Shown one piece after another: positions 18,769 to 31,000 of a DNA stretch of 64,000 nt. Location of the stretch: positions 1,364,001 to 1,428,000 of the forward strand of contig JAEVLN010000019.1 of NCBI GenBank assembly GCA_018350325.1. The letters run 5' to 3'. The notes under the pieces were generated by a model. That model did no database searches. It was not told the DNA's origin and saw only the letters and a program-made list of their open reading frames with translations. The position numbers and the translations under genes were made by a program. This DNA is from Globodera rostochiensis. Taxonomy: Eukaryota > Nematoda > Chromadorea > Rhabditida > Heteroderidae. Position 1 is the stretch's first letter, and each line of letters begins with the position of its first letter.

Positions 18769-20548
18769 AATGAATAAATAAATGGCCAATTTCGGATGGA
18801 TTCGAAGTTAACGACGGCCTTTGGAATGAATTGAAAGTTACGAACGGCGGCCGATTTAACTGTTGGCGGCGGATGAATGACGCGCACAGAACACAAAAAA
18901 ACATTCACTTCCGACCAAAAGGAATTTATTTATTAATTTAATTTATCAGATGAAAATACTTTAAATAACATTCTTTAAGTAAAGAAAGTGTCATTTTGGG
19001 GAATGGACCTTCACGAAGACAAATACCAAAGCAATCAGGCAATAACTAATTTTATTTTAATATCGGCGGCGGATTGCCTTAATATTAGGGCAGGGCTTCC
19101 ATAATTTATTCGCAAAGTACGGTACTTAAAAACTGACCCCCGTACTTTAGACATTTAAAATGTACTTATTTCCAAGAATGTACTTTGAAATGGCTTGTTA
19201 TGTACTTGGACATAGCCTTAACAATATGGAAGCCTGCCTTATTTGTTAGAACCTGGGGAGTCCCCTCATTTGAGAGCATTCTTTTGTCCGCAATTAACAG
19301 CCACAAATAATTCACAAAAATGCCGAAAAGTCACAAAAATCCTCAAATCATTATTTAAAAACCAATTCCCCTCATCGCCATCTCCAAAAGTCACATAATG
19401 AGGGGAAATCCACAGATCTGGTAACCCCCCGGCCTTACAAATTATAACAACAAATTTAAAGAAAAAGAAACAAAAACAGAATGCCAAAGAAGAAGAGAAT
19501 AAGGCAATGGAAGGAAACACATAGAGAAAGAAAGAGATGCAAAAGACGGATACAAAAAGATAAAGCGGAAGGCGGCAGCGCCGGGGGGGGCATTCATCCA
19601 TAAGCGACTAAAGGGATGGCACGCATGGAAGGACACCGACGAGGACGGCATGGCACCGTCGCGCCAAAGGCACAAAAAAGAACCCGGGAAGAAAAGGCAT
19701 AAAATTTCATCGCCGGGGGGGGGAAACCCTAGCGAGGCGGCATTTGCTTTACACAAATTGAAACGGATCTCTTCTCTCACACCTGATGCTGCAGGTTCTG
19801 GGTTCTTTTAATTACTCCGGGCAACCATTGGTTTTTAATTAAGTTTCAGAATTTTAATTAGTTCGATAAGAAGCAACTCAAATGCTGTTTCTGTGCAAAG
19901 CGAAATCGACGGTTATGCGGGGACGGTTATGCGGGGGTGGACAAACACTTCGGGGGGGGGGCGTAATTGGATTAAGTGGAGATCAATCGCTGCCCAATCG
20001 GCAACTCCGTCATTATATTCTCGTTAATGGGTCTTTAGGGCCCTCGAGAGGGGCCCAGAGAGCAAACAGCGGAACAGCCATGCTTTGCTTATGCGGGCGT
20101 CGACCGCAATATTCCCGACCCGAAAGTCAGGGCGAATAGTTTAATCGTAAAACGCCCTAAGGGAGGGGGGGGAGGCCCAAAACACTAAAATTGGCGAACG
20201 ATGAATGGCAAAAGCCCGAGAGAAAACAGTCAGCCGGTGATCAATAAAACTAATTAGTCTATTTAGTCTATCGGGTCATCAAACATTAGTTCGATGAATT
20301 GGCCGCCAACAGAAAACAAACGATAAAATGACGTCATTTTGCGCGACATTTTGAGGCAAAGGGAATGGAGTGACTATTAAAACATCGGAGAAACCAAACG
20401 AAAGTGCCGGCTGAGGTCGGTGCCATTATCGACTAGTGATTGAATATTCACTGGGGCAAGCTTTACGCATTGGCCATTCAATTGCACAAAACGCAAAATA
20501 AACAAAAACGAATTGTTGGACAATTAAAGAATCTCATTTGGCATGCTA
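18769..20548. other. Intergenic, nothing recognised
   Basis: Mixed composition with short poly-G runs. No gene family, tRNA or rRNA was seen. Confidence 0.35.
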
Positions 20549-21818
20549 ACTAAACTCATTGCTTGGTGACTCCCGGCATTCTAAACTCATTGCTTGGTGA
20601 CTCCCGGCATTCTAAACTCATTGCTTGGTGACTCCCAGCATTCTAAATTCATTGCTTGGTGACTCCCGGCATTCTAAACTCATTGCTTGGTGACTCCCGG
20701 CATTCTAAACTCATTGCTTGGTGACTCCCGGCATTCTAAACTCATTGCTTGGTGACTCCCGGCATTCTAAATTCATTGCTTGGTGACTCCCGGCATTCTA
20801 AACTCATTGCTTGGTGACTCCCAGCATTCTAAATTCATTGCTTGGTGACTCCCGGCATTCTAAACTCATTGCTTGGTGACTCCCGGCATTCTAAACTCAT
20901 TGCTTGGTGACTCCCGGCATTCTAAATTCATTGCTTGGTGACTCCCGGCATTCTAAACTCATTGCTTGGTGACTCCCGGCATTCTAAACTCATTGCTTGG
21001 TGACTCCCGGCATTCTAAACTCATTGCTTGGTGACTCCCGGCATTCTAAACTCATTGCTTGGTGACTCCCGGCATTCTAAACTCATTGCTTGGTGACTCC
21101 CGGCATTCTAAACTCATTGCTTGGTGACTCCCGGCATTCTAAACTCATTGCTTGGTGACTCCCGGCATTCTAAACTCATTGCTTGGTGACTCCCGGCATT
21201 CTAAATTCATTGCTTGGTGACTCCCGGCATTCTAAACTCATTGCTTGGTGACTCCCAGCATTCTAAATTCATTGCTTGGTGACTCCCGGCATTCTAAACT
21301 CATTGCTTGGTGACTCCCGGCATTCTAAACTCATTGCTTGGTGACTCCCGGCATTCTAAACTCATTGCTTGGTGACTCCCGGCATTCTAAACTCATTGCT
21401 TGGTGACTCCCGGCATTCTAAACTCATTGCTTGGTGACTCCCGGCATTCTAAACTCATTGCTTGGTGACTCCCAGCATTCTAAATTCATTGCTTGGTGAC
21501 TCCCGGCATTCTAAACTCATTGCTTGGTGACTCCCGGCATTCTAAACTCATTGCTTGGTGACTCCCGGCATTCTAAACTCATTGCTTGGTGACTCCCGGC
21601 ATTCTAAATTCATTGCTTGGTGACTCCCGGCATTCTAAACTCATTGCTTGGTGACTCCCAGCATTCTAAATTCATTGCTTGGTGACTCCCGGCATTCTAA
21701 ACTCATTGCTTGGTGACTCCCGGCATTCTAAACTCATTGCTTGGTGACTCCCGGCATTCTAAATTCATTGCTTGGTGACTCCCGGCATTCTAAACTCATT
21801 GCTTGGTGACTCCCAGCA
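20549..21818. repeat. 31-bp minisatellite, about 41 copies
   Basis: The unit ctaaactcattgcttggtg plus actcccggcatt is 31 bp. C/T variants (aaaCtc/aaaTtc) and G/A variants (cccGgc/cccAgc) recur as linked higher-order blocks: each copy with cccAgc is followed by a copy with aaaTtc. Confidence 0.96.
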
Positions 21819-22545
21819 GGTGTCATAAAGTCGGAAGGAAACCATACGCCACGGATTGCTAAGGATTTTGACTTGACATTTGAATGGATGGCATTTGGCC
21901 AAGACAAGCGGGGGGGGGGAAGTCGTTTGGCCAGAGACTTTGATGACTTTGTTGCCAGGCTTCCCAAAGCTTCTAAGCACATAAAATAAATGATTAAATA
22001 TTATAAGCATTTGTATGGCCAAATGATTTCAAAGTCCAAAACTTATCGCAAAATGTGTTAATAACTTTATTTGTCTCATTATTTTAAATAATGGAGGGGG
22101 GGGGGGAGGGATGGGCAACGGGGAATCAAATTCCAACGCAAATAATGCCAAAAAAATTGGAGAGACTTTGCCGGACGAATTATCACGGACGGAACATTGT
22201 CTGAAGTCTTTTGGGGGTGAACAAATTCAAAAACTTGCGTCAATCAATTGCTAATTTAATGGAAGTTAAAGCTAATGGAATGCCGCCATATGTTTGTTCC
22301 CTCCGCCTTCTCTGGATCATACGCCTCGGGGGATGCTTTCCTTCACTTCACTTATTGGACTTCTTCGGAAAACCGATAAAGTCTCATTAGCGAGTATATT
22401 TAACCTATTGCGAAAAGATGTCTAAAGTGTGACTTCGACCGGTGAAAGATGTGTTCTGTCAATTGATGGATGGATTGCTTTGGAATTTACGCGTTCTCAA
22501 AGATTCCGAGATAATTAGAGGTAATTATGCGAGGGGGGGGGGAGG
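21819..22545. other. Intergenic, nothing recognised
   Basis: Unique DNA between two arrays with three poly-G runs. No supported gene. Confidence 0.35.
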
Positions 22546-23990
22546 GGGTCCGTGTTATGGTCTTCGAGAATGCCGACCCAACATCCGTGTTATGGTCTTC
22601 GAGAATGCCGGCCAACATCCGTGTTAACGAGAATGCCGGCCAACATCCGCGTTATGGTCTTCGAGAATGCCGGCCAACATCCGCGTTATGGTCTTCGAGA
22701 ATGCCGGCCAACATCCGTGTTAACGAGAATGCCGGCCAACATCCGCGTTATGGTCTTCGAGAATGCCGGCCAACATCCGTGTTAACGAGAATGCCGGCCA
22801 ACATCCGCGTTATGGTCTTCGAGAATGCCGGCCAACATCCGTGTTAACGAGAATGCCGGCCAACATCCGCGTTATGGTCTTCGAGAATGCCGGCCAACAT
22901 CCGTGTTAACGAGAATGCCGGCCAACATCCGCGTTATGGTCTTCGAGAATGCCGACCCAACATCCGTGTTATGGTCTTCGAGAATGCCGGCCAACATCCG
23001 TGTTATGGTCTTCGAGAATGCCGGCCAACATCCGTGTTATGGTCTTCGAGAATGCCGACCCAACATCCGTGTTATGGTCTTCGAGAATGCCGGCCAACAT
23101 CCGCGTTATGGTCTTCGAGAATGCCGGCCAACATCCGTGTTAACGAGAATGCCGGCCAACATCCGCGTTATGGTCTTCGAGAATGCCGGCCAACATCCGT
23201 GTTATGGTCTTCGAGAATGCCGGCCAACATCCGTGTTATGGTCTTTGAGAATGCCGGCCAACATCCGTGTTATGGTCTTCGAGAATGCCGACCCAACATC
23301 CGTGTTATGGTCTTCGAGAATGCCGGCCAACATCCGCGTTATGGTCTTCGAGAATGCCGACCCAACATCCGTGTTATGGTCTTCGAGAATGCCGGCCAAC
23401 ATCCGCGTTATGGTCTTCGAGAATGCCGACCCAACATCCGTGTTATGGTCTTCGAGAATGCCGGCCAACATCCGTGTTATGGTCTTCGAGAATGCCGACC
23501 CAACATCCGTGTTATGGTCTTCGAGAATGCCGGCCAACATCCGCGTTATGGTCTTCGAGAATGCCGACCCAACATCCGTGTTATGGTCTTCGAGAATGCC
23601 GGCCAACATCCGCGTTATGGTCTTCGAGAATGCCGACCCAACATCCGTGTTATGGTCTTCGAGAATGCCGGCCAACATCCGTGTTATGGTCTTCGAGAAT
23701 GCCGGCCAACATCCGTGTTATGGTCTTCGAGAATGCCGGCCAACATCCGCGTTATGGTCTTCGAGAATGCCGACCCAACATCCGTGTTATGGTCTTCGAG
23801 AATGCCGGCCAACATCCGTGTTATGGTCTTCGAGAATGCCGGCCAACATCCGTGTTATGGTCTTCGAGAATGCCGGCCAACATCCGCGTTATGGTCTTCG
23901 AGAATGCCGACCCAACATCCGTGTTATGGTCTTCGAGAATGCCGGCCAACATCCGTGTTATGGTCTTCGAGAATGCCGGCCAACATCCTG
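22546..23990. repeat. 34/35-bp minisatellite with a 28-bp short form
   Basis: The unit is gagaatgccggccaacatcc followed by gtgttatggtcttc. A 35-bp variant has cgaccc for cggcc. A 28-bp form (gttaac in place of gttatggtcttc) is concentrated in the left part and alternates with full units. Variants are ordered, which suggests block duplication. Confidence 0.96.
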
Positions 23991-25822
23991 TTATTTCCAA
24001 TCAACCCATCTCTGGGCTTCACACAAAAAGCCCCTGGGGGACGTTGGCACATAATTAATTTTATAAATTAATATGCAATAGGGCGAAATAATTCGGGGAA
24101 CGTAGGCAAAAGCGCGTAAAATGCTTTATTTACTATTCTGTTCTGATTTGAAGATCAGAAATTCCTTTATTTTGTTCTGATTCAGATCAGGGATTGACAA
24201 ATGAGTAACAGTTATAACTAACCTTTAAATATTATAATTAATTAATTAATTAATTAATTAACCAAAAAGGATACAAACCAAACATTTTATGTAATATTTG
24301 TGATTTTCGTAGTTATTGTTACCTTCCAACCGCCGCCGGGGATTTCCGATTCCCACGTGCCCCCCCCCTGCCTTTGAACTGACAGATTGAAAGCGATTTA
24401 TTTATTTATTTTATTTTAAATTTATTAGAAAAACAAAGTACGTACTTTTTTTCTTATTATTCTTTCATTTTCTATACATTTTCAATTTATCCCTTGTGAC
24501 TTTTTCTGGCAAAAAAACCATTCATATCAAGAATTCGGCCACTGTTTATCGGTGTGTTGTGAGGGGGAGGGGGAGGGGGGGTGACCCCTTAGGGGATTCC
24601 CCAAACCGACGACAAACGAAAATTTTCCAATCATTTCATTATCAATTAAGAAATGCTATCCCACCATTTGTCAGTCCACGGGTCGAGACGAGACGAGACG
24701 AGACGAGACGAGACGAGACGAGACGGGAGGGATCAGCAGAAATTGAAATTCTTGAGACGGGGTGGGGGGACGAGGGGGGGGGGAGGGAGCCGTGGCGGCC
24801 AATTCCCGGGTCTCGGACAATCAGAGAACAATTTGATCCCGGCGGACAGCCCTAATCCCTAATTTCAGATTTTTTGAATACACTTTAATATTGCTAATAT
24901 ATTCATAATTTTATTTTATTTTGTCTCTTTGGATGTAATTAAAAGGAAATTCACTGAATTCACTGCGTCTCTTATTCGAATAATGAATTATTTTATTAAC
25001 AAAATTGGGCCTTTCCCGTGGATTCGAACAAATTTAGCCCCTCAACCAAATGCACTATTCTCCATGACGTTAATTGGTCGGATGAACAAAGTACGGCGCG
25101 GCGCCCCCCCCCCCCCAATCTTTTTACATTTCGTCGTCACAGACAAAAGAAACCCCCCCCCCCCGGAGATGTTATCAGCTTCTGAGAGTGTAATCAACCA
25201 GCTAATCAGATTGGGCCTTCAGCCGCGTTGGCCAAGCCGATGCTTTTAAAAACGAAAACACCCAACGGCGGCAACGGCTTCAGTCCGAGTTGGCCGACGG
25301 TCAAAACATTTCAACAAAATGGCAACCAGCAGAAAGACAGAGAGAGTTTAGGTTGACTCTATTGTATATTTTAAATGGTTTTGTGCCGGAGACCGATTCA
25401 TTCTTTTCCATTTAAAGGAATGTTTTTTGTTTTTTGTTTTTTTCTTATTTTATTTTCTTTCTTTTTTTGCTTTTAGCCCCGTAATTTGCTTTGCTTTCCA
25501 GGGTGGTCGTTTTTCGTTTATCAGTGACAGCGAAAGGGGGGGCCATTCATTTTTTACGTTTTTTCCCCTCATTAAGCCATAAAATCAAAGCCCACAAAAT
25601 ATTGGACAATATTAAAATTAAACAGTTTTTAAGTTACAACCTTTTCTGCAAATAGCCTTTGATGGAGAAGCGCAAAAAAAGCATTTTCATCGAATCAGAG
25701 AAACATTTTAACACTTATAAAATATATACGCGCACTTTTGCAGTTAACTCCACGGTGAATTATGCCCCGCCACGGCAGCGCCCGAATGCCAAAGAAGCCT
25801 TCGCTGAAAGACTTTAAAAGTT
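23991..25822. other. Intergenic with (TTAA)n and (GACGA)n microsatellites
   Basis: A short taat/ttaa run lies at about 24235-24260 and nine or so copies of the pentamer agacg at about 24684-24726. Poly-C runs lie near 25,105 and 25,155. No gene was recognised. Confidence 0.5.
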
Positions 25823-25825
25823 GAG

Positions 25826-26997
25826 AATTATGTTCAAACTTACAAATTAGAGACAATCCCCTAAAAGGTGTTCAAACTTACAAATTAGAGACAATCCCCT
25901 AAAAGGTGTTCAAACTTACAAATTAGAGACAATCCCCTAAAAGGTGTTCAAACTTACAAATTAGAGACAATCCCCTAAAAGGTGTTCAAACTTACAAATT
26001 AGAGACAATCCCCTAAAAGGTGTTCAAACTTACAAATTAGAGACAATCCCCTAAAAGGTGTTCAAACTTACAAATTAGAGACAATCCCCTAAAAGGTGTT
26101 CAAACTTACAAATTAGAGACAATCCCCTAAAAGGTGTTCAAACTTACAAATTAGAGACAATCCCCTAAAAGGTGTTCAAACTTACAAATTAGAGACAATC
26201 CCCTAAAAGGTGTTCAAACTTACAAATTAGAGACAATCCCCTAAAAGGTGTTCAAACTTACAAATTAGAGACAATCCCCTAAAAGGTGTTCAAACTTACA
26301 AATTAGAGACAATCCCCTAAAAGGTGTTCAAACTTACAAATTAGAGACAATCCCCTAAAAGGTGTTCAAACTTACAAATTAGAGACAATCCCCTAAAAGG
26401 TGTTCAAACTTACAAATTAGAGACAATCCCCTAAAAGGTGTTCAAACTTACAAATTAGAGACAATCCCCTAAAAGGTGTTCAAACTTACAAATTAGAGAC
26501 AATCCCCTAAAAGGTGTTCAAACTTACAAATTAGAGACAATCCCCTAAAAGGTGTTCAAACTTACAAATTAGAGACAATCCCCTAAAAGGTGTTCAAACT
26601 TAGAGACAATTCCCTAAAAGGTGTTCAAACTTAGAGACAATTCCCTAAAAGGTGTTCAAACTTAGAGACAATTCCCTAAAAGGTGTTCAAACTTAGAGAC
26701 AATTCCCTAAAAGGTGTTCAAACTTAGAGACAATTCCCTAAAAGGTGTTCAAACTTAGAGACAATTCCCTAAAAGGTGTTCAAACTTAGAGACAATTCCC
26801 TAAAAGGTGTTCAAACTTAGAGACAATTCCCTAAAAGGTGTTCAAACTTAGAGACAATTCCCTAAAAGGTGTTCAAACTTAGAGACAATTCCCTAAAAGG
26901 TGTTCAAACTTAGAGACAATTCCCTAAAAGGTGTTCAAACTTAGAGACAATCCCCTAAAAGGTGTTCAAACTTAGAGACAATTCCCTAAAAGGTGTT
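25826..26997. repeat. 38-bp satellite changing to 31-bp form; target of the Polinton
   Basis: About 20 copies of a 38-bp unit (ctaaaaggtgttcaaactta plus caaattagagacaatccc) run to about 26,600. They then switch abruptly to about 13 copies of a 31-bp form that lacks caaatta and reads attcc. The 31-bp form resumes at 44,884 on the far side of the Polinton, so one array was split by the insertion. Confidence 0.96.
26992..26997. repeat. Left target-site duplication, GGTGTT
   Basis: GGTGTT ends the left array copy immediately before the element's AGTAGTTAC end. The same hexamer follows the element at 44,884-44,889. Six-base duplications are the Polinton hallmark. Confidence 0.9.
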
Positions 26998-28008
26998 AGT
27001 AGTTACTACCTTCCATTCCGCCGGATTACGGTAGCAGCCCATACCTATGGAGGGGGTGGGGCGCCAATTGAGCGCCAGCCAGCCAAGTGAGCGCGGGCCA
27101 CCTGAGGCCCAGCCAAGTGAGTCCTAAAGCCAAAACCTATTAGCAGGGTCCTGCGCGACTTTATGCAAATTTTGGTCCTGCGCGACCCTCTCGCGCACCT
27201 GGCTCGCGCACCTGCGCGAGATTATGCAAATTTTGCCTGCGCGACCTTATATATTATTTATATTTTATTTATTTTAATTATTTTATTTTTTTTACTGCGC
27301 GACTCACTCGCGCACCCTGCGCGACTTTTATAATTATTTAAATTTAAATTTTGAATTTTTTCTGTGCGCGAGATTTCAAATATTCTTAAAATTATTTTTA
27401 AATCAAATAAAATTATTTTCATCCCGAGGGATTTGATCTTTCGCTCGTCGGTCGTCGAACCTCGCACACTAACCACTTGGCCACAGCTTCATTGCGAGAA
27501 AGGGATTATATTTCGCCTATAAGCCAAAAATTTCCCCAAAAATTCTTTTAACGCTTTTTTCTCATTTATTTCTTTTAAACAAATATTTTAAAAATAAGAA
27601 TAATAATTTTAAAAGGCCCAGATTTAAATAATAATAATTATAAACGTAAAAATAAGCTCTAAATTTAAGCAAAAGTAAAAACTTGCGCTTTTGCCAGTTT
27701 TGGTGACAAGATTAATTTGTTTTGGCCAAATATTTGAAAGGGATTTGTATAGTAAACATATAAAAAATTGCGCGCCAATTTTATTTTGAATCTTTTGAAA
27801 TGGATTTCTCGATTTGATTGATGAGTTTCTATTTTTAGCTCTTAAATTCAAATAAAAAGGGAGACAGCTTGGGAGAAATTGTACCAATTTTTATTCATTG
27901 CAGCCCTTCGGCATTTTTACTTTACGATTTTAGCCAAATTTTAAATATAATGGCAGCTTTGCCGGACGACGACCTGCCACCAATTTTGGACGGGCCGTTC
28001 AGCCCTGC
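26998..28008 (+). repeat. Left terminal inverted repeat of Polinton
   Basis: Pairs in inverted orientation with 43,892-44,883. The ends read AGTAGTTAC (left) and GTAACTACT (right). Similarity includes the CGCG-rich region, a tRNA-like segment and an AT-rich stretch. It continues into the first 20 codons of the polymerase gene. Divergence is substantial with small indels, so the copies are not freshly homogenised. Confidence 0.92.
27421..27493 (-). other. tRNA-like segment in left TIR (Pol III box A/B-like)
   Basis: Read on the minus strand it contains tggccaagtggttag, a box A match, and about 30 bases later gatcaaatccc, a degenerate box B (expected gGTTCaAatCC). No full cloverleaf could be folded by eye, so a functional tRNA is not claimed. 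Related copies lie at 28,675-28,745 and 44,390-44,462. Confidence 0.5.
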
Positions 28009-31000
28009 AATGGATGCCGATGCCCTGCTGGAAGAAGCACCGCCGCTGGAAGCTGTACTTGAACGCCTTCAGCATGAGGAGATTGTGGGGGCCCTTTAAT
28101 AAATAATAAAACATTTTCTAATTGTTCGGGATTTTTTTCAGGTTCCTGCGCAACCAAAGGCAGCAGCTCGCGCACAACGGAAACAACCGACAGTGAACAA
28201 GGAGTTGGACGCCGAGCAGTTCAATGGAGAGAATTGGATGTGCCTGACAGCGGCACAGGCTAGCAGTGGGCGATTTAAAGGTGCGGCGATAAAATAATTC
28301 ATAATAATTAACTCAATCACGGAACAAAAGGGCTTTTGCCCCTTCCATACTCCTTGAAGAAGGCTCTCGCGCACCCCGCCTTACCTTTTGGGCACTGCGC
28401 AGCTTTATGTAAATTTTTCTCCTGCGCAGCCCACTTGCGCACCCTGCGCGAAATTATGCAAATTTTTTTTACCTTGCGCGTACCACCTCTCCTGGGCAGC
28501 TTTATTATATTTATATTTTATTTATTTAAATATCATTATTTTTTCACTGCGCGAGGTACTTGCGCACCCTGCGCGACTTTTTTAAATTATTTAAATTTAA
28601 ATTTCGAATTTTTGATAGCGCGAGATTTTAAATATTCTTAAAATTATTTTTTAATCAAATAAAATTATTTTCATCGAGCGGGATTTGAACTTTCGCTCGT
28701 CGGTCGTCGAACCTCGCACACTAACCACTTGGCCACAGCTTCATTGCGAGAAAGGGATTATAATTCGCCTATAAGCCAAAAATTTCCCCAAAAGCTCTTG
28801 TAACGCATTTTTTTCATTTATTTCCTTTAAATAAATATATTTAAACTAAAAATATTTTTATTTTGTTCTAGCTTTTCGTTTTCTCGGCCGTTTTATGCTC
28901 AACTTTATCTGGGGGTCTGCATACCCCGAGGACGTTTTGAAGGCGCTCTTCGCCATGACCTTGGCTTACGCGGTGCAGGGAGCGGACGGAATGAATATTG
29001 TCGCTGATCACTTCATCTTTTTGCTGTCTGCGCGGCACCTGGACTATGAAATTGCGCTGCACTTGAAAAAGATCGACAACAACACCGCTGAGACAATTTT
29101 GACGCGCTTTGAGATGGTGGATCAAAGCAACAAATCAAAAGAAAGGCCGTCAATCTGTGAGGAGTCATTCGTCATTGACATCACTGCGTTCGACAGCGGT
29201 GGAAAGCGGAAAAAACTGGCAGGCAAAGGGCGGCCCAAGGAGTTCAGCATCAACTACACCATCCATCAGGGGGCAACATTCGAACTGACGAACAACGACA
29301 ACCTTTGTCTCTTCCGGGCCTTTGAATTTTTGCGCATGAAGTGCGTGATGCCACATCAGCGGTTTAGCGAATATAAGCGCACGCCGGCAAAGCTCCTCAA
29401 TGATGTCCACGCGTTGTGCCGCGCATGCAACATTGATTTGACGCAGCCAATTTATTCTGTGGAGGAGTACGGAGAGAGAATTCAGGTATATTTGGCATAA
29501 ACTAATAATAATTTTAGCAATAATAAATTTATTTTAAGGCCTTTTACGACCAACTGCACCCCGGGATGTTCCGGCTGTTCTGCTTCGAGACATCGGGCAA
29601 AATGAAACCTTCTTGGAAATCGGAGGTGGCCGACTATCAGCACGAGCTTTGTGTGCTGTTCACGGAGGGGGATGATGGCGGCGCTGGGCACTATGACGCA
29701 ATCAAGGCGATTGGGCGGATATTCAACCAAAAAGGAAATTACTGCTTTGGGGTAAGCGCCTGGAAAGGGAAGACGAATAACAAACAAAACTATTTTCAGT
29801 GCGAGATGCCGTATCTTCAACAGTCTCGCCATAACGCGAGCTGCAAATGGAAGTGCCACAACTGTCAGCGCGTCGGAAACTTGTTCAGAGGAAACTGCGA
29901 CGGCAAGAACGGCACCTTCTTTGAAACTTGCTTGGGCTGCAATAAGGCTAATCAAACCAATTAAAATTAATTTAATTTTCCTTTTTTAGACTTTCAAATG
30001 CGCCGAATGCTATGAGCATCACGCCAAAATAACAATACGGAAAACCAAGCGCGGAAAAGAGACGACGACCACCCAAAACGCCATCTGCAAAAGCTCCAAG
30101 AAGTGTATTGACTGCGGCGTGATTTACATAGTTCGGGTAAGACTCAATTTTGTGATCATATTTGCATGGCAAGATTTTAAGGCGCAAGACAAGCAGAAGG
30201 GACATCAGTGCGGGCAGAAGTTCTGCCGAGTCTGTCTCGGCTACCATGTCCCGCGCGACTGCTACATCCCGTACCGCCCAAAAGTGAAGAAGGACAAACG
30301 CCTCATCTTCTTCGACTTTGAGTGCACAACGGACTTCAAGCCGGACCCCGAACTTGCGCGATTTAAACATCAGGTACTAATTATTGCCGTCGAGGAATAT
30401 TTTTAAATTAATTTTACAGGTCAACTTCTGCTACGCCCACGTCACTTGCACAAGGTGCATTGAGAAGGGCATCTGGGACAAGGAGCTGGAAAAGGCCTGC
30501 GCAATTTGTGGGCCCCTCCGATTTTACTCATGGGCGCCGTTCTACTACGACAACACCGAGGTGGACAGGGCCTTTCGCGTGGACGACCCGCTGGCGGCGT
30601 TCACCAAATGGCTGCTGCACTTCGAATCGGAAACGTTGGGGCTTGATGCCAATGAGCGCCGAAAGCGGAAGCGCGCCCCGGCCAAAAGCAACCTACTGGA
30701 CGAGGAGGCCGACGACGTTGAAAGCGACGAAGATGACGACGACAACTGGATGATCTTTGGCGAGAAAGGCGAAAAGCCTGTCTCCGTCACAACGTACGCG
30801 TACGCGCACGCCGGTAAAAAAATAAAAAACAAAAAATAATAATAAATTGCAAATTAAGGTTCACGCTACGATCACGTACTGGTCTACGGCGAAATGCTGA
30901 GAATGGGCGTCTGCCCAAATCTTGTGCGCCAGGGCAACCATCTGCTGGAGCTGCGCGCCCCCAAAAAGGGCGGCATAACGGCGACTGTCTTCAGGGACAG

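Noticed and set aside
17238..18908. Glu/Lys-rich and Ser/Leu-rich long frames
   Set aside because: Explained by the 15-bp GA-rich array, with no codon bias toward any frame.
20549..21818. CRISPR array
   Set aside because: Units are contiguous without unique spacers, and the surrounding genes are eukaryotic with introns.
22546..24071. A 400-residue repeat protein on the plus strand
   Set aside because: Open frames follow the 34-bp repeat in several phases; no gene-like flanks.
27421..27493. Functional tRNA gene
   Set aside because: Box A/B-like sequences are present, but acceptor and T stems do not pair in standard positions.
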